Shown: positions 34,882 through 44,602, counted from the stretch's first letter. The stretch is 64,000 nucleotides of DNA from Ferrimonas pelagia (GCF_039543565.1 NZ_BAABJZ010000100.1:1-64000), one strand, 5' to 3'. Notes: generated from the sequence alone by a model not told the origin. Numbers and translations: made by a program.

Positions 34882-37680
34882 TTAGCGATGCGCCGCCAGA
34901 GCGGCCAACCCCTGCTGCAATGCCTGCTGCAGCGCCACGCTGTCCGCTTCGTCACCGGAACGCTCCAATTGCGCCGCCGCCTGCGCCGCCTGGCGCATCG
35001 CCAGTGCGCCACAGGCGCCCTTGATCTTGTGGCCGAGCGAGCGCCACTCGGAGGGATCACCGTTGGCCAACTGTTGCTGCAACGCCTGCAACGCCGCCGT
35101 CATTTGTGCCAAACGCGCCGCCCCCAGCACCTGACGATCGGCCTGCCACTGGGCCCAGTCGATCAGCGGCAACGCCCCATCGGGGCTTGCATCAGCGCTG
35201 GGCTGAGCACTGCCCAGCAACAACGCCTGATGCAGACTGGCCAAGCGCAGCGGCTTTCCGACAAAGCCATCAAAGCCCGCCTGCAGGAACCCCTGCACCT
35301 GACTGTCAAACACATGGGCTGACATGGCAATGCAGGGCAGCTCGGCGCCATAACGACGTTGATGCGCCGCCTTCAGCGCCCGCTGCAACGTCTGACCATC
35401 GCCGTCGGGCAGATGGATATCGACCAATGCCCGGGCAAAGGCCTGGCGACCGACGTGCTCACGCGCCTCGGCGGCGCTGCCCGCCAGTTGCCAGTCCGAG
35501 CCCTTGGGGCCATACCCCAGCTTGGCCAGATACCCCTCCAACACCAACACATTGGTGGCATTGTCCTCCACCACCAACAATGGGCTTGGCAAGGGCCCCG
35601 GTGCCGCGGCGCTCCCCTCTGCCGGGCGCGCTGCGGCACAACGGGGCAGCGCCAGGGTCAGAATAAAGCTGCTGCCCTCGCCCAGCTCACTGTGCACCTC
35701 CAGCTTGGCGTCCATCGCCTGAGCCAGCCGCTGACTGATCGCCAATCCCAGCCCCACGCCGCCCTCCCGTCCAGGCGCCAGCTGATGAAACGCGGTAAAG
35801 ATCCGCGCCTGCTGAGCGGGCGTCAGTCCCGGGCCCGAGTCCGACACCACAAACTGCAGCCGATCCCTGTCCTGCAGGCGATGCAGCCGAGCCACGGACA
35901 GATCCACCCAGCCTTGCTCGGTAAACTTGATGGCATTGCCCAGCAGATTCAGCAGGATCTGACGCAGCTTGAGGCTGTCGCCGAGATACGCCTGCGCCCA
36001 ATCGCCCTCGGCGGAGATCGTTAACGCCAAGTCACGCCCCCCCTCGGCGATCCGCAATGCCATCAGGCTCTCGATCTCCGCCAGCAGTGCCGTCAGATCA
36101 AACGGCTGTGGATCCAACACCAACTCGCCGGATTCGATCTTGGCGTGATCCAACACCTCGTTGAGCAGACTCAGCAGCCATTCACCGCTTTGCCGGATCA
36201 CCTTCAGATAGGTGGCCTGAGTGGGATTGAGCTGACGATCATCGAGCAGCTCTGCGCTGCCGAGGATCCCATTCATCGGCGTGCGGATCTCATGACTGAT
36301 GGTAGCCAGGAAGGTCGACTTGGCCCGATTGGCCCGCTCCGCCTCTTCCCGCGCCGCCGCCGTCGCCACCACTTCCTGCTCCAAACGGGCATTCACCTGC
36401 TTTAGCTCGCCGGTGCGTTGCTGCACCGTCTGCTCCAAGGTCTGTTGATGCGCCCGCAGCGCCCGCTCCGCCTCCCGCTTACTGCGCTCGGTGGCCTTAA
36501 AGGCCTTGATCGCCCCCGCCAAGCGGCTCAATTCATCGTCACCGGCGGCATCGACGCGCACGCTGAGATCGCCGCGGGACAGCGCCACCAAGGCATCGCT
36601 GAAGGCGACAATGCGCCGCACCACGCCTTGATAGACCCACTTCCACACCACCCAAGCGGCCAGTGTCATCGCCACAACACCAATCAATAACAAGGCCCAA
36701 CGGGCCAGTTGATGGGCCTGTGATGATCGCTGCTGCGCTTGCGTCTGTGCCGCCTGCGCCTGTGCCAAGCGCCCGTCGATCGCGCCATTGAGCTCGGCAA
36801 ACTGCTGATCGATCACGCTGCGCTGCCGGGCCACACTGTCCAGGATCTCTTGCCGCTGCTGCTGCCAGTCGAACAGGATCTGACCCTGTTCCAATCGCTG
36901 GGCCAGCGTCAGGATCAGCGCCGAGCGCTGCGGATCCGGTACCTGCTGGGCCTGCAACGGCAGATCCTCCACCAACGCCAGATACTGAGCCCGGCGCTGC
37001 GCTATCCGCTCCGCTTCGATCGGTAAGGTCAGCAGTTGGATCAATTGCTGTGCCGAGTGCTGCAGCTCCTGCATCCGCTGCAACTGGGCCAGATCCTGCT
37101 GTAGCAGCGCCGCCACATGCCGCGCCAGCTCAGGTCCCGGCTCCAATCCCAGGCTGCGCGCCACAATGGCCGTTTGCGCATTGCCCACCTGACTCTCCAC
37201 CAATTCGGCCACCTGCGCGGCCGCAGCGACCAGGAGCGGCGTCTGCTGCGCCAGTTGCTGACTCAGCCGGTTGCGATTGTGCACATCCCGCGCCAGCGCA
37301 TTAAGGCCATCGGGCAGGGTCGACACCAGCGGCAAAAAGCGCGATCCCGGCTCTGCCGCCAAGTCGCGCAACTGACGCGCCAGCTCGCCGCTCAGCCCGG
37401 ATAGGATGGCCTGCAACCGCAGCGCTTCAGCCGGATCTTCCCCCTCCAGCAGCAGCTGAGAATGGAGCCCGATCCGGCTATGCAGCTGCGCCAAGGCCCG
37501 GGTCTTATTCAGTGCTGGGATCGTCCGCTCTAACAAGATCCGCTCGCCCTCGCTGATCCGCACCAAGCCAAACCAACCCACAGCCGCCGCCAGCGCCGAA
37601 AGCAGCGCCAACAAGGAAAAGGCCAGCAACAACTTGCCCGCCAGACTATTGGGTCGGATCACATGAAAAGCAGAGCGCAC
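34882..37680 (-). CDS. torS: Hybrid sensor kinase TorS
   Basis: A 932-residue tripartite kinase. An N-terminal membrane segment (about 12-45) and a second one (about 328-350) flank a large helical periplasmic sensor, as in TorS. A HAMP linker, DHp with ISHEIRTPMNGI (His 463), ATPase with GVGLGLAIS, receiver with LVDIHLPDGDG (Asp 754) and C-terminal HPt with HKIKGACG (His 884) follow. It should sense trimethylamine N-oxide together with TorT and phosphorylate TorR. torT is divergent beside it, and torR is nearby; torCAD is not in the window. Confidence 0.9.
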   Translation of the reverse strand: MRSAFHVIRPNSLAGKLLLAFSLLALLSALAAAVGWFGLVRISEGERILLERTIPALNKTRALAQLHSRIGLHSQLLLEGEDPAEALRLQAILSGLSGELARQLRDLAAEPGSRFLPLVSTLPDGLNALARDVHNRNRLSQQLAQQTPLLVAAAAQVAELVESQVGNAQTAIVARSLGLEPGPELARHVAALLQQDLAQLQRMQELQHSAQQLIQLLTLPIEAERIAQRRAQYLALVEDLPLQAQQVPDPQRSALILTLAQRLEQGQILFDWQQQRQEILDSVARQRSVIDQQFAELNGAIDGRLAQAQAAQTQAQQRSSQAHQLARWALLLIGVVAMTLAAWVVWKWVYQGVVRRIVAFSDALVALSRGDLSVRVDAAGDDELSRLAGAIKAFKATERSKREAERALRAHQQTLEQTVQQRTGELKQVNARLEQEVVATAAAREEAERANRAKSTFLATISHEIRTPMNGILGSAELLDDRQLNPTQATYLKVIRQSGEWLLSLLNEVLDHAKIESGELVLDPQPFDLTALLAEIESLMALRIAEGGRDLALTISAEGDWAQAYLGDSLKLRQILLNLLGNAIKFTEQGWVDLSVARLHRLQDRDRLQFVVSDSGPGLTPAQQARIFTAFHQLAPGREGGVGLGLAISQRLAQAMDAKLEVHSELGEGSSFILTLALPRCAAARPAEGSAAAPGPLPSPLLVVEDNATNVLVLEGYLAKLGYGPKGSDWQLAGSAAEAREHVGRQAFARALVDIHLPDGDGQTLQRALKAAHQRRYGAELPCIAMSAHVFDSQVQGFLQAGFDGFVGKPLRLASLHQALLLGSAQPSADASPDGALPLIDWAQWQADRQVLGAARLAQMTAALQALQQQLANGDPSEWRSLGHKIKGACGALAMRQAAQAAAQLERSGDEADSVALQQALQQGLAALAAHR

Positions 37681-37726
37681 CGTAAAAACCGATTAAACTC
37701 AGGTTCAGATAGTGTAAGTCACTGAG

Positions 37727-38785
37727 TTGCTGAACGTGATCCCAACCTCGTTTTACCAAGCCACCACTCTCGCGCTGATACTGCTCAGTTCCAGCAGTGC
37801 AGCGGCCAGCGAACGCTGGCCCGCCCAAACCTGGCAGCCCGGTCAGGACAAACCCGCGAGCGCCAGCCAGTGGCAGCCACTGGCGCGGCTCGATGACACC
37901 GAAGCCCACTATCGGCTGTGCGCGCTCTACCCCCATCTGAAAGACTCCTATTGGCTCAGTATCCACGCCGGCATGCTTGAGCAGGCTCAGGCCATGGGGG
38001 TCGCGCTGATCAGCATGGACGCCGGCGGCTATCAGCAGCTGGACACCCAATTAGATCAGTTGGCCGAGTGCGAGCGACTGCAGGCCGACGCCATACTCTT
38101 GGGCAGCGTCAGCTACCGCCTCAGTGAGCCCGTCAAAGCCGCCGCTCGCCAGCGGCCGGTACTGGCCATCGTCAATGAGGTCGAGCCCGGTGTGGTACGC
38201 AGCACCATTGGCGTGCCTTGGCTGGCCATGGGGCAAAACCTGGCGCGTCAGCTCAACCAGATAGCCGCGCAGCCGCTGCAGGTACTGCTGATGCTCGGTC
38301 CCGTTACGCGCGGCGGCAATGCCTTCCTCTCCCGAGGACTGAAGTCGGATCTGCAGCCAAACGTCACGGTGATCGATGCCCTGAGCGGCGAAAACAGCCT
38401 GGCGATCCAACGGCGCCTGCTTCGCCAATATCTGGCTGCTCACCCCGCGCCGGATGTGATCGTCTGTGGTGCCGTGTGCGCGGAAATGGCGATGGCCGAG
38501 TTGGAGACAAGAGGGCTGTCGGTGCCGATCCTATCCAGCTACTTCAGCCACGCGGTATATCAGGGACTCAAGCAGCAGCGCTTAATCATGGCCAACTCAG
38601 ATCAAATGAAGCTGCAGGGCCGCATGGCGGTGGATCTGGCCCTACGAGCGCTGCAAGGTGAAACCCTGCCCGCGGCATTAGGACCCGAGATCCTGACCGT
38701 AACACCCGCCACGCTGACCGAGCTGGGGGAAGAGACGCTGTCCGCCGCCGATTTTCGCGCTCAGTATCGGTGGCAGCCGGAATGA
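37727..38785 (+). CDS. torT: Periplasmic TMAO-sensing protein TorT
   Basis: A 352-residue protein with an N-terminal secretion signal and a periplasmic-binding-protein fold (RLCALYPHLKDSYWLSIHAGMLEQA, VIVCGAVCAEMAMAELETRG). It matches TorT, which binds TMAO and modulates TorS. Starts are uncertain: TTG 37727 or GTG 37736 give the same signal peptide region and neither has a strong ribosome-binding site. It shares a 46-base divergent gap with torS and is convergent with the GNAT gene. Confidence 0.88.
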   Translation: MLNVIPTSFYQATTLALILLSSSSAAASERWPAQTWQPGQDKPASASQWQPLARLDDTEAHYRLCALYPHLKDSYWLSIHAGMLEQAQAMGVALISMDAGGYQQLDTQLDQLAECERLQADAILLGSVSYRLSEPVKAAARQRPVLAIVNEVEPGVVRSTIGVPWLAMGQNLARQLNQIAAQPLQVLLMLGPVTRGGNAFLSRGLKSDLQPNVTVIDALSGENSLAIQRRLLRQYLAAHPAPDVIVCGAVCAEMAMAELETRGLSVPILSSYFSHAVYQGLKQQRLIMANSDQMKLQGRMAVDLALRALQGETLPAALGPEILTVTPATLTELGEETLSAADFRAQYRWQPE

Positions 38786-38786
38786 C

Positions 38787-39335
38787 TCACGGCGATGAAG
38801 GCGCTCGACTCTGACCAAGTTCATAGACAAATGACAGCATCCCCTCAGCCGTCGGGGCCGCCTGACGAAACCCCAACCCCGTCAGCAAACGCCTCGACGC
38901 AACATTGTCCGGCGCCACCCCAGCCACCAGCTCATTCACGGCTTGATGTCGGTGACACCAAGCCAGCAATCCGCGCAGGCTCTCTTTGCCCAACCCTTGG
39001 CCCCAGTGCGCTTCGCCCAGCAGATAGCCTAAGTGGGCCGTGTCGGAGTTGGGCTGTTGATAGAGGAACACGAACCCCAGAAGCGTACGCGCGCTTTGGT
39101 CATGGATCGGCAAAAGGACACTGTCCTGCTGCATCCGTTCAAACCAGATCTGAGCCTGCTCCTGAGTTTTAATGCCCTGAAAATAGGGCGGCAACTCCGC
39201 TACAACGGCGGATGACAGCAGTGTTACCAGGCGGTCGAAAAAGTCATCTCGAGCGGAGCGCGAGGCCGGTAAAGCGATGGGGGCGACGGACAGCCGAGAC
39301 GTCTCAAATGCGCAGTGCGCCAAGGAGGTGTTCAT
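38787..39335 (-). CDS. GNAT N-acetyltransferase, RimJ-like
   Basis: A 182-residue acetyltransferase of the RimJ/RimL type, with HWGQGLGKESLRGLLAW (motif A) and APDNVASRRLLTGLGFRQ. It is 23 bases downstream of torR on the same strand and convergent with torT. Its insertion splits the usual torT-torR neighbourhood. Substrate unknown; no link to TMAO metabolism is visible. Confidence 0.8.
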   Translation of the reverse strand: MNTSLAHCAFETSRLSVAPIALPASRSARDDFFDRLVTLLSSAVVAELPPYFQGIKTQEQAQIWFERMQQDSVLLPIHDQSARTLLGFVFLYQQPNSDTAHLGYLLGEAHWGQGLGKESLRGLLAWCHRHQAVNELVAGVAPDNVASRRLLTGLGFRQAAPTAEGMLSFVYELGQSRAPSSP

Positions 39336-39358
39336 ACCTGGATGTGCTCAATTCAGAG

Positions 39359-40075
39359 TTAAGACGAGGAGACAGCAGCAGCAAACAGATAGCCTTCGCC
39401 GTGCACGGTGACAAACAGCTTGGGCCAGTCCGGCTCCCCCTCCATCTTGGCGCGCAAGCGACGGACCAGCACATCAATGGTGCGCGTGGCCGGGGCATCG
39501 ACCCGATGGGAGATCAAGTTCATCAAGCGCTCTCGCGGCATGATCTGCTGGGGATGCTCGACAAACGCCTGCAGCAATTCAAATTCTGCGGTGGTCAACG
39601 CCAAGGGGATCGCATCACGGCTAAGCTGACGCGCCTGCGGCGCCAACACCCAACCGGCAAACTCACAACGGCTAACATCCACGCGAGCGGGCGCCTGTCG
39701 AGCCAAACCGATCCGCCACAACAGATTTTTCACCCGCACCAGCAACTCTCGCATCTCCACCGGCTTGGTGACATAGTCATCAGCGCCCATCTCCAGGCCG
39801 ACGATCTTATCCACCGCATCGTCCCGCCCCGTAACCAGGATGATCCCCACCGTCGACTGACTGCGCAGCTCCCGGGTCAGCAGCAACCCATCCTCGTCGG
39901 GCAGATTGACGTCCAGCAGCACCAGATCCACCGCCTGCTGCGCCAGCACGGTGCGCATAGCTGCGGCGCTATCGGCCGAGCACACCCGGTAGCCAGCGCG
40001 CTCAAAATAGCCCTGATGACGCAGGCGAACTACCTCATCATCTTCGACAACCAGAAGTGTGGCTTGCTGACTCAT
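39359..40075 (-). CDS. torR: Response regulator TorR
   Basis: A 238-residue OmpR/PhoB-type regulator. The receiver carries VVEDDEVVRLR and phospho-acceptor Asp 55 (LVLLDVNLPDEDG). It shares with E. coli TorR the stretches STVGIILVTGR, IVGLEMGADDYVTKP and VRVKNLLWRI. The winged-helix domain ends with FVTVHGEGYLF. Phosphorylated by TorS, it should activate the TMAO reductase genes, which are not in the window. The downstream GNAT gene may be cotranscribed. Confidence 0.9.
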   Translation of the reverse strand: MSQQATLLVVEDDEVVRLRHQGYFERAGYRVCSADSAAAMRTVLAQQAVDLVLLDVNLPDEDGLLLTRELRSQSTVGIILVTGRDDAVDKIVGLEMGADDYVTKPVEMRELLVRVKNLLWRIGLARQAPARVDVSRCEFAGWVLAPQARQLSRDAIPLALTTAEFELLQAFVEHPQQIMPRERLMNLISHRVDAPATRTIDVLVRRLRAKMEGEPDWPKLFVTVHGEGYLFAAAVSSS

Positions 40076-40228
40076 TGAATTCCCAAACTAAAGTTTTTTG
40101 ACACTGAAAGATCATGCCTCGCTCACGAACGCCGCTCAAGGTCTAATCTTAAGGTAGTCGCGGCGATCAGAGTCGACAAACCGTCAACGCCGTGCGACTT
40201 TGAACATCCATAACAAGGAAGAATAACG

Positions 40229-41245
40229 ATGACCTCATTGCGTCAACATGCCTTTAACGTCATGCAGGATCTGCAAAAACTGCCGCTGGAGGGTTCCGAG
40301 TCGCTGGCTCGGCGACAACGCGACTACCTAGCCTTAATGGCTCAACACCTAGGCCTATCGGTCCAACCCAATCACCCCACGCCGTTTGCCGCCGATGAGC
40401 CCAGCCAACAGCCGCTGGCCGACGCGTTCAACCAACGTGCCACCCATTACCGTCAGCTACACCAGTTCCAATTGGCGCTGCTGCACGCCATTCGCCAGTG
40501 CGGCAGTCACAGCCAGCCGATGCAGGTGTTGGTGGTGGAGCCGGGCCCGATCGGCGCCATCGTCCTGCCCGTATTGCTGCTGCTTCGCCCCAATCGCGTG
40601 CAATTAACCCTGCTGGAGCCCGATGCTGAAGCACTGGCGTCGCTCAAACGCTTACTGCTCGCGCTGGATCTGGGCGATTGCGTGCAAGCCCTGCATCACA
40701 CCACACCAGAAACCTGGCAGCCCGAAGCGCAACAACGCTTTGATCTGATCCTCGCCGAGCCAAGCCAACCACTGCTGCAGCACGATCCCTACCTGGCCCG
40801 CCTGCAACATCTGGCCCAATACCTCACGCCGCAGGGCCAGCTGCTGCCCCAAAGCATCCTGATGGACGCCTGGCTGATCGGCCGTCATGACAACGTTCGC
40901 TCCGAGCACTGGTATCCACTCGGCGGCTTTTTCACCCTAGACCGCTATGCCGTGGATTTTATGGCGCAACAGGCACAGCCCGACATCGGGGGAGAGTTAC
41001 CCAGCTTCCACGACTGTCAGCCCGAGCAGTTGGCGCTGACCACCGAGCTACAATTGTTCGATAACCTGTGGCTAAAGGGCGCCCAGTCCCCACTGACGCA
41101 CACCCAGTTCCACGACGTCAGCCAATTTAAACGGCTCAATCAGGTCCGATTCCAATACCGCTGGCCCGAGCAGCGTTTTGCCTTCAACTGCAGCGGCGAC
41201 GCAATGACGCAGACCAACAAGGCGTCGCAGGGACAGAGCGGCTAA
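40229..41245 (+). CDS. SAM-methyltransferase-like protein
   Basis: A 338-residue cytoplasmic protein. Its middle has a Rossmann core resembling class I methyltransferases (VLVVEPGPIGAIVLPVLL at about 108-125, followed by LLEPDAEALASLKRLL and RFDLILAEPSQPLL). The motif I glycine pattern is degenerate, so activity is uncertain. The C-terminal third is Gln-rich and unassigned. AAGGAAG precedes the ATG. It is divergent from torR, and I do not recognise a specific family. Confidence 0.65.
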   Translation: MTSLRQHAFNVMQDLQKLPLEGSESLARRQRDYLALMAQHLGLSVQPNHPTPFAADEPSQQPLADAFNQRATHYRQLHQFQLALLHAIRQCGSHSQPMQVLVVEPGPIGAIVLPVLLLLRPNRVQLTLLEPDAEALASLKRLLLALDLGDCVQALHHTTPETWQPEAQQRFDLILAEPSQPLLQHDPYLARLQHLAQYLTPQGQLLPQSILMDAWLIGRHDNVRSEHWYPLGGFFTLDRYAVDFMAQQAQPDIGGELPSFHDCQPEQLALTTELQLFDNLWLKGAQSPLTHTQFHDVSQFKRLNQVRFQYRWPEQRFAFNCSGDAMTQTNKASQGQSG

Positions 41246-41654
41246 TTTGGGCTCGACACACATGACGCTCACGGACATCGCTGGCTCAGTCATGTCCATG
41301 AGCGCCAAGGTGGCCGATAGGTAAACACACAAAACCCTGCCTCATCAACAAACGCCCTGAGTTAGCACTGCCCTGTCAGTTTCGTCCTATGTCGCTATGG
41401 GGTAGGCAGCGTGCAAAAGCACGGTTACTGACAATGACAACCAAGCCAATTAGCTCAAAATTCCGAGCTTAGCTGGCACGTCCCACTCCAACACCTCACG
41501 CAGCCAGAAGAACATCCGCGCTATCAGTACCCGCAGCCGCTGCGGTTTATCCGCACCTAGCGAGCTCACTTTTGCGTGCTTCAACCTAAACTGCGCCCTC
41601 ATCAAACGACCGCGTGTTTTACCGCAAGCCGCAGACCACAGCACACTAGCCGAG
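41246..41654. other. Intergenic region after methyltransferase-like gene
   Basis: It contains a 13-base inverted repeat (see 41266-41304). A minus-strand frame (41450-41665) reads ADKPQRLRVLIARMFFW, but has no ribosome-binding site or known family, so I do not call it. Otherwise nothing visible. Confidence 0.5.
41266..41304 (+). terminator. Inverted repeat after methyltransferase-like gene
   Basis: CGCTCACGGACAT (41266-41278) and ATGTCCATGAGCG (41292-41304) pair with one mismatch over 13 bases, loop 13. No T tract. Confidence 0.4.
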
Positions 41655-42152
41655 CTAAGCGTCATCCTTTGTTGGCACGGGCAACGTCAGTAACGTCAGC
41701 GCTCTCTGCCAGTGGGCTAACAAGGTTTCAATATCCTGCGGCGCGATCACCCAAGTCTGAGTGTTGTCCAAAGGATGGCACTGCAGCGACTCGCCGCACC
41801 ACAGTGCCTGATCGATCCATAGCGTCACCGCCTGGTCAGGATCATTGATCAGCGCCAGCAAGGACACGTGGCCGGGCTGGACACCAAGGTATCGCTCCAG
41901 CCGCTCGGCCGAGGCAAAGCCCAGGCGCGACAGTGACATCTGTTTCGATAGAGCTTTGAGATCCACCGCCTTGTCCGGTGTGGTGATCAGCAAAAAGTGA
42001 CGTTTACCATAGTTATCTCTGAGAAACAGATTCTTGGTACGCAGACCGGTGCGCACCAATTGCAGCCGATCGGCTTCCTGACAATTGTGCAGTGGCGGAT
42101 GTTGATAGGCCTGATAGGCGATGCTCAATTGGTCGAGCAGGGAGGCGATCAT
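41655..42152 (-). CDS. Prolyl-tRNA editing protein, YbaK-fold
   Basis: A 165-residue single-domain protein of the YbaK/ProX aminoacyl-tRNA deacylase family. Seen motifs: RTKNLFLRDNYGKRHFLL, KAVDLKALSKQM, RLGFASAERLERYLGV and HVSLLALIND. These fit the ProX/PrdX (Ala-tRNA-Pro deacylase) subgroup. It would clear alanine or similar residues misacylated to tRNA-Pro in the cytoplasm. It is a single minus-strand gene, 75 bases downstream of the exchanger gene and not clearly in an operon. Confidence 0.85.
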   Translation of the reverse strand: MIASLLDQLSIAYQAYQHPPLHNCQEADRLQLVRTGLRTKNLFLRDNYGKRHFLLITTPDKAVDLKALSKQMSLSRLGFASAERLERYLGVQPGHVSLLALINDPDQAVTLWIDQALWCGESLQCHPLDNTQTWVIAPQDIETLLAHWQRALTLLTLPVPTKDDA

Positions 42153-42227
42153 AACGGGGAAACAGTAGCAGAAACGATGAGCGCCACCTTACCCCAAGGC
42201 AAGGTGGCGCTCAACCGGCCACACAAC

Positions 42228-43223
42228 TCAAGCGCTCATGCTCAGGCCCAGCTGCCACATATAGCCACTAAACAGCACCAGCAACACACCCCCACCGGCG
42301 CGGCTGAGGGTATAGGACCCGTCCCGACCGTTCATCTGGCCACGCTGGCGCAGCACGGCGGCGAAGAACATCAGCCCCACCACCGCGGTCAGTCCCGCCA
42401 TGGCAGGCACATCCCGAGCCATCACCGGGGCGGGCAGTTGCAGACCGTTGCCCAGCAATGCCGGAAACGCAATGACCCCCAACAGGTTGAAGATGTTGGA
42501 GCCGATCACCGTGGCAAAGGCGATGTCATGCAAACCGCGCCGTACCCCGGCCACCGCCGCAGCCAGCTCCGGCAGACTGGTGCCAAAGGCGATCACCGTC
42601 AGGCCGATCACCAGCTCGCTGATCCCCGCCGCCCGGGCCAATTCCACCGCGCCCCACACCATCACCTGTGACGAGCCCAGCAGCAGCGCCAGCATCAACA
42701 CTGTCTCCAGTGCCGCCCGAGCTTTGGAGATCGCAAGAAACTCCAGCGCCTCCGGCTCCGCCTCGCCGTTTATGACGCAACGACTTAAGTAAAAGCAGTA
42801 AGCCAGCAGCGCCGTCAGCAAAATAACACCGTCCCAGCCAGCCAACTCGCCGTTAGCCATCAACAGCGCGACCAACGCCATGGCCAGCACCAAAATAGGG
42901 AACTCTTTCTGGATAAAACGTGAATGGGCGATCAAAGGCGTCACCAACGCACATACACCCAGAACCAAGCCGACGTTCATGATGTTAGAACCGATGCCAT
43001 TGCCCACCGACAAGCCCTCGGCGCCGTTCAGTGCCGCCACCGCGGACACCAGTAGCTCTGGCGCCGAGGTGCCAAAGGCCACCACCGTCATACCGATAAA
43101 CACCAGAGAAGCGCCACTGTGTTTGGCTAAGGTCGCCGCGCTGGCGATCAGGCGATCGGCGCTAAGCGACAGCACCACAAAACCGGCCAACAGAGCCAAC
43201 AGGGGGAACGCAAGAGAGAACAT
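42228..43223 (-). CDS. yrbG: Calcium/sodium antiporter, CaCA family
   Basis: A 331-residue inner-membrane exchanger with two inverted alpha repeats: GTSAPELLVS with GNGIGSNIMNVGLVLG, and GTSLPELAAA with VIGSNIFNLLGV. These carry the cation-binding acidic residues of the CaCA family. About ten hydrophobic helices. It probably exchanges Ca2+ for Na+ or H+ and is YrbG-like. It is divergent from the GST gene. Confidence 0.88.
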   Translation of the reverse strand: MFSLAFPLLALLAGFVVLSLSADRLIASAATLAKHSGASLVFIGMTVVAFGTSAPELLVSAVAALNGAEGLSVGNGIGSNIMNVGLVLGVCALVTPLIAHSRFIQKEFPILVLAMALVALLMANGELAGWDGVILLTALLAYCFYLSRCVINGEAEPEALEFLAISKARAALETVLMLALLLGSSQVMVWGAVELARAAGISELVIGLTVIAFGTSLPELAAAVAGVRRGLHDIAFATVIGSNIFNLLGVIAFPALLGNGLQLPAPVMARDVPAMAGLTAVVGLMFFAAVLRQRGQMNGRDGSYTLSRAGGGVLLVLFSGYMWQLGLSMSA

Positions 43224-43524
43224 ACTGGAAAGTCCGAGGCGAGGGCTGAAAGTACACGAATGATCCCACGCCCAGCCCTCGCAATTGGCGCGATATCACT
43301 CGAGTCTCGCCTGATCGTCATCGCCAAATTACTGGATGACTGACTGGATGTGCCACGGTCGAACGACCAATGATGTTGACACAACCTCCCGCTTTTTCGG
43401 CGCAGGATGGCTACTCCCTCAAATGGAAGCGGGCATTATAGCCATCCCAAGCGGCGTTGCAATCCCTTGTTTGCTGCCCGTGCTCCTTGCTACCTTGGTA
43501 CGCATTCATCAAGGAGGAACACGC
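43224..43524. other. Divergent intergenic region, yrbG / GST
   Basis: No gene. A TTGACA at 43376-43381 is a good -35 match but has no convincing -10 at 16-18 bases. Confidence 0.4.
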
Positions 43525-44166
43525 ATGATCACCCTGCACGGCTACCCCCGCACCCGCACCACCCGCGTCGCCTGGCTATTGGAAGAGCTGGGTCTGGATT
43601 GGCAATACCAACTGGTCGATCTGGCCAAAGGCGAGCACAGAGGCAAGGCCTTCCGTAGCCTCAATCCCAGGGGCCGGGTGCCCGCCCTGCACGACAGCGA
43701 CAGTGAGGCTCTGCTGACCGAATCCGTCGCCATCTGCCTCTATCTGGCAGAAAGATATGGTAACGGACAGTGGTTGCCGCAACCCGGCAGCGCCGAGTCC
43801 GGCCGGCACCATCAATGGCTGAGCCTGATCACCGCCGAGCTGGAGCAAGCCCTGTGGCTGATGGGCAAGCACAAGTTTGTGTTGCCGCCGGAGCTGCGCA
43901 TTCCGGTCAACGTCCAGTTTGGTGCCGATGAATTTGCCAAACTGCTGAGCGAGGTGGACGACGAACTGCCAGAGCAGGGCTTCCTGCTGGGCGATCGGAT
44001 CAGCGTGGCCGATATCCTGATGGCACAAACCCTCAACTGGGCCCAGGCCTTCAAGCTACCGCTGACCGACAAGGCCGAATCGTTTCGTGCGCGGATGTAC
44101 GCCCGACCCGCGATGCAGCGGGTGCAACAAAGGGAGGCGGCGGTCCTGAGCGACTCAGAGCACTAA
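43525..44166 (+). CDS. Glutathione S-transferase
   Basis: A 213-residue cytosolic GST. The thioredoxin-like N-terminal domain starts MITLHGYPRTRTTRVAWLLEEL and carries the glutathione-binding NPRGRVPALHD and ESVAICLYLAER; the helical C-terminal domain has VADILMAQTLNW. AGGAGG at 43512-43517 fixes the ATG at 43525; the longer frame upstream is not coding. It would conjugate or reduce electrophiles using the glutathione made by the 14-21 kb operon, but is not physically linked to it. Confidence 0.88.
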   Translation: MITLHGYPRTRTTRVAWLLEELGLDWQYQLVDLAKGEHRGKAFRSLNPRGRVPALHDSDSEALLTESVAICLYLAERYGNGQWLPQPGSAESGRHHQWLSLITAELEQALWLMGKHKFVLPPELRIPVNVQFGADEFAKLLSEVDDELPEQGFLLGDRISVADILMAQTLNWAQAFKLPLTDKAESFRARMYARPAMQRVQQREAAVLSDSEH

Positions 44167-44177
44167 ACCGGCACTCA

Positions 44178-44204
44178 GCGTGACTCAGACTGCCTGAGTC
44201 ACGC
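44178..44204 (+). terminator. Perfect 11-bp hairpin after GST
   Basis: GCGTGACTCAG (44178-44188) and CTGAGTCACGC (44194-44204), 5-base loop. No T run. A second hairpin follows immediately. Confidence 0.45.
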
Positions 44205-44212
44205 GCTGTCGA

Positions 44213-44252
44213 GCGTTAATCGCCCAACCCAAAACGCTTGGCCGATTAACGC
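44213..44252. repeat. Second inverted repeat after GST
   Basis: GCGTTAATCG (44213-44222) and CGATTAACGC (44243-44252) are perfect 10-base arms with a 20-base loop, nine bases after the previous hairpin. The tandem arrangement may end transcription or act as a regulatory site for the small gene downstream. Confidence 0.5.
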
Positions 44253-44365
44253 AAACGGCTTGCGGTGACTTGAGCCAAGGCAGCATTCCCACAAGCACGC
44301 CCGACCTAGCAACAACAAGACGTGGCAATAACCCGTGTGGTGCAGACAAGCGGAGAGTCCATAAC

Positions 44366-44602
44366 ATGACGGATGCGAAACTGATTGTGGTGCTAAAAAC
44401 CTGCATCGCTCTGGGGCTGCTGCTGATCTTACTCGGCCTCTACTTCCACAACTTCAGTGACACCATCGAAGCCATGGGCGTGCAGGGGATCATCATCAGC
44501 GCCGGGTGCGTCGCTTGTGGCATGGCGCTGTCACTGCCCACCAAGATGTACCTGACCTTTATTCTGGTGAAGCGCGAAGCGGAGAAACGGCAACAACAGT
44601 AA
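44366..44602 (+). CDS. Small two-helix membrane protein
   Basis: A 78-residue protein (MTDAKLIVVLKTCIALGLLL) with two hydrophobic helices (about 6-27 and 38-62) and a charged C-terminal tail (VKREAEKRQQQ). GGAGAG lies ahead of the ATG. I do not recognise the family. It stands alone between the GST hairpins and the second sulfatase. Confidence 0.65.
   Translation: MTDAKLIVVLKTCIALGLLLILLGLYFHNFSDTIEAMGVQGIIISAGCVACGMALSLPTKMYLTFILVKREAEKRQQQ

Noticed and set aside
40229..41245. TorD-like chaperone beside torR
   Set aside because: Too long and with a Rossmann-like core instead of the all-helical TorD fold.
41450..41665. 71-residue minus-strand frame
   Set aside because: No ribosome-binding site or family; could be a remnant but not supportable.
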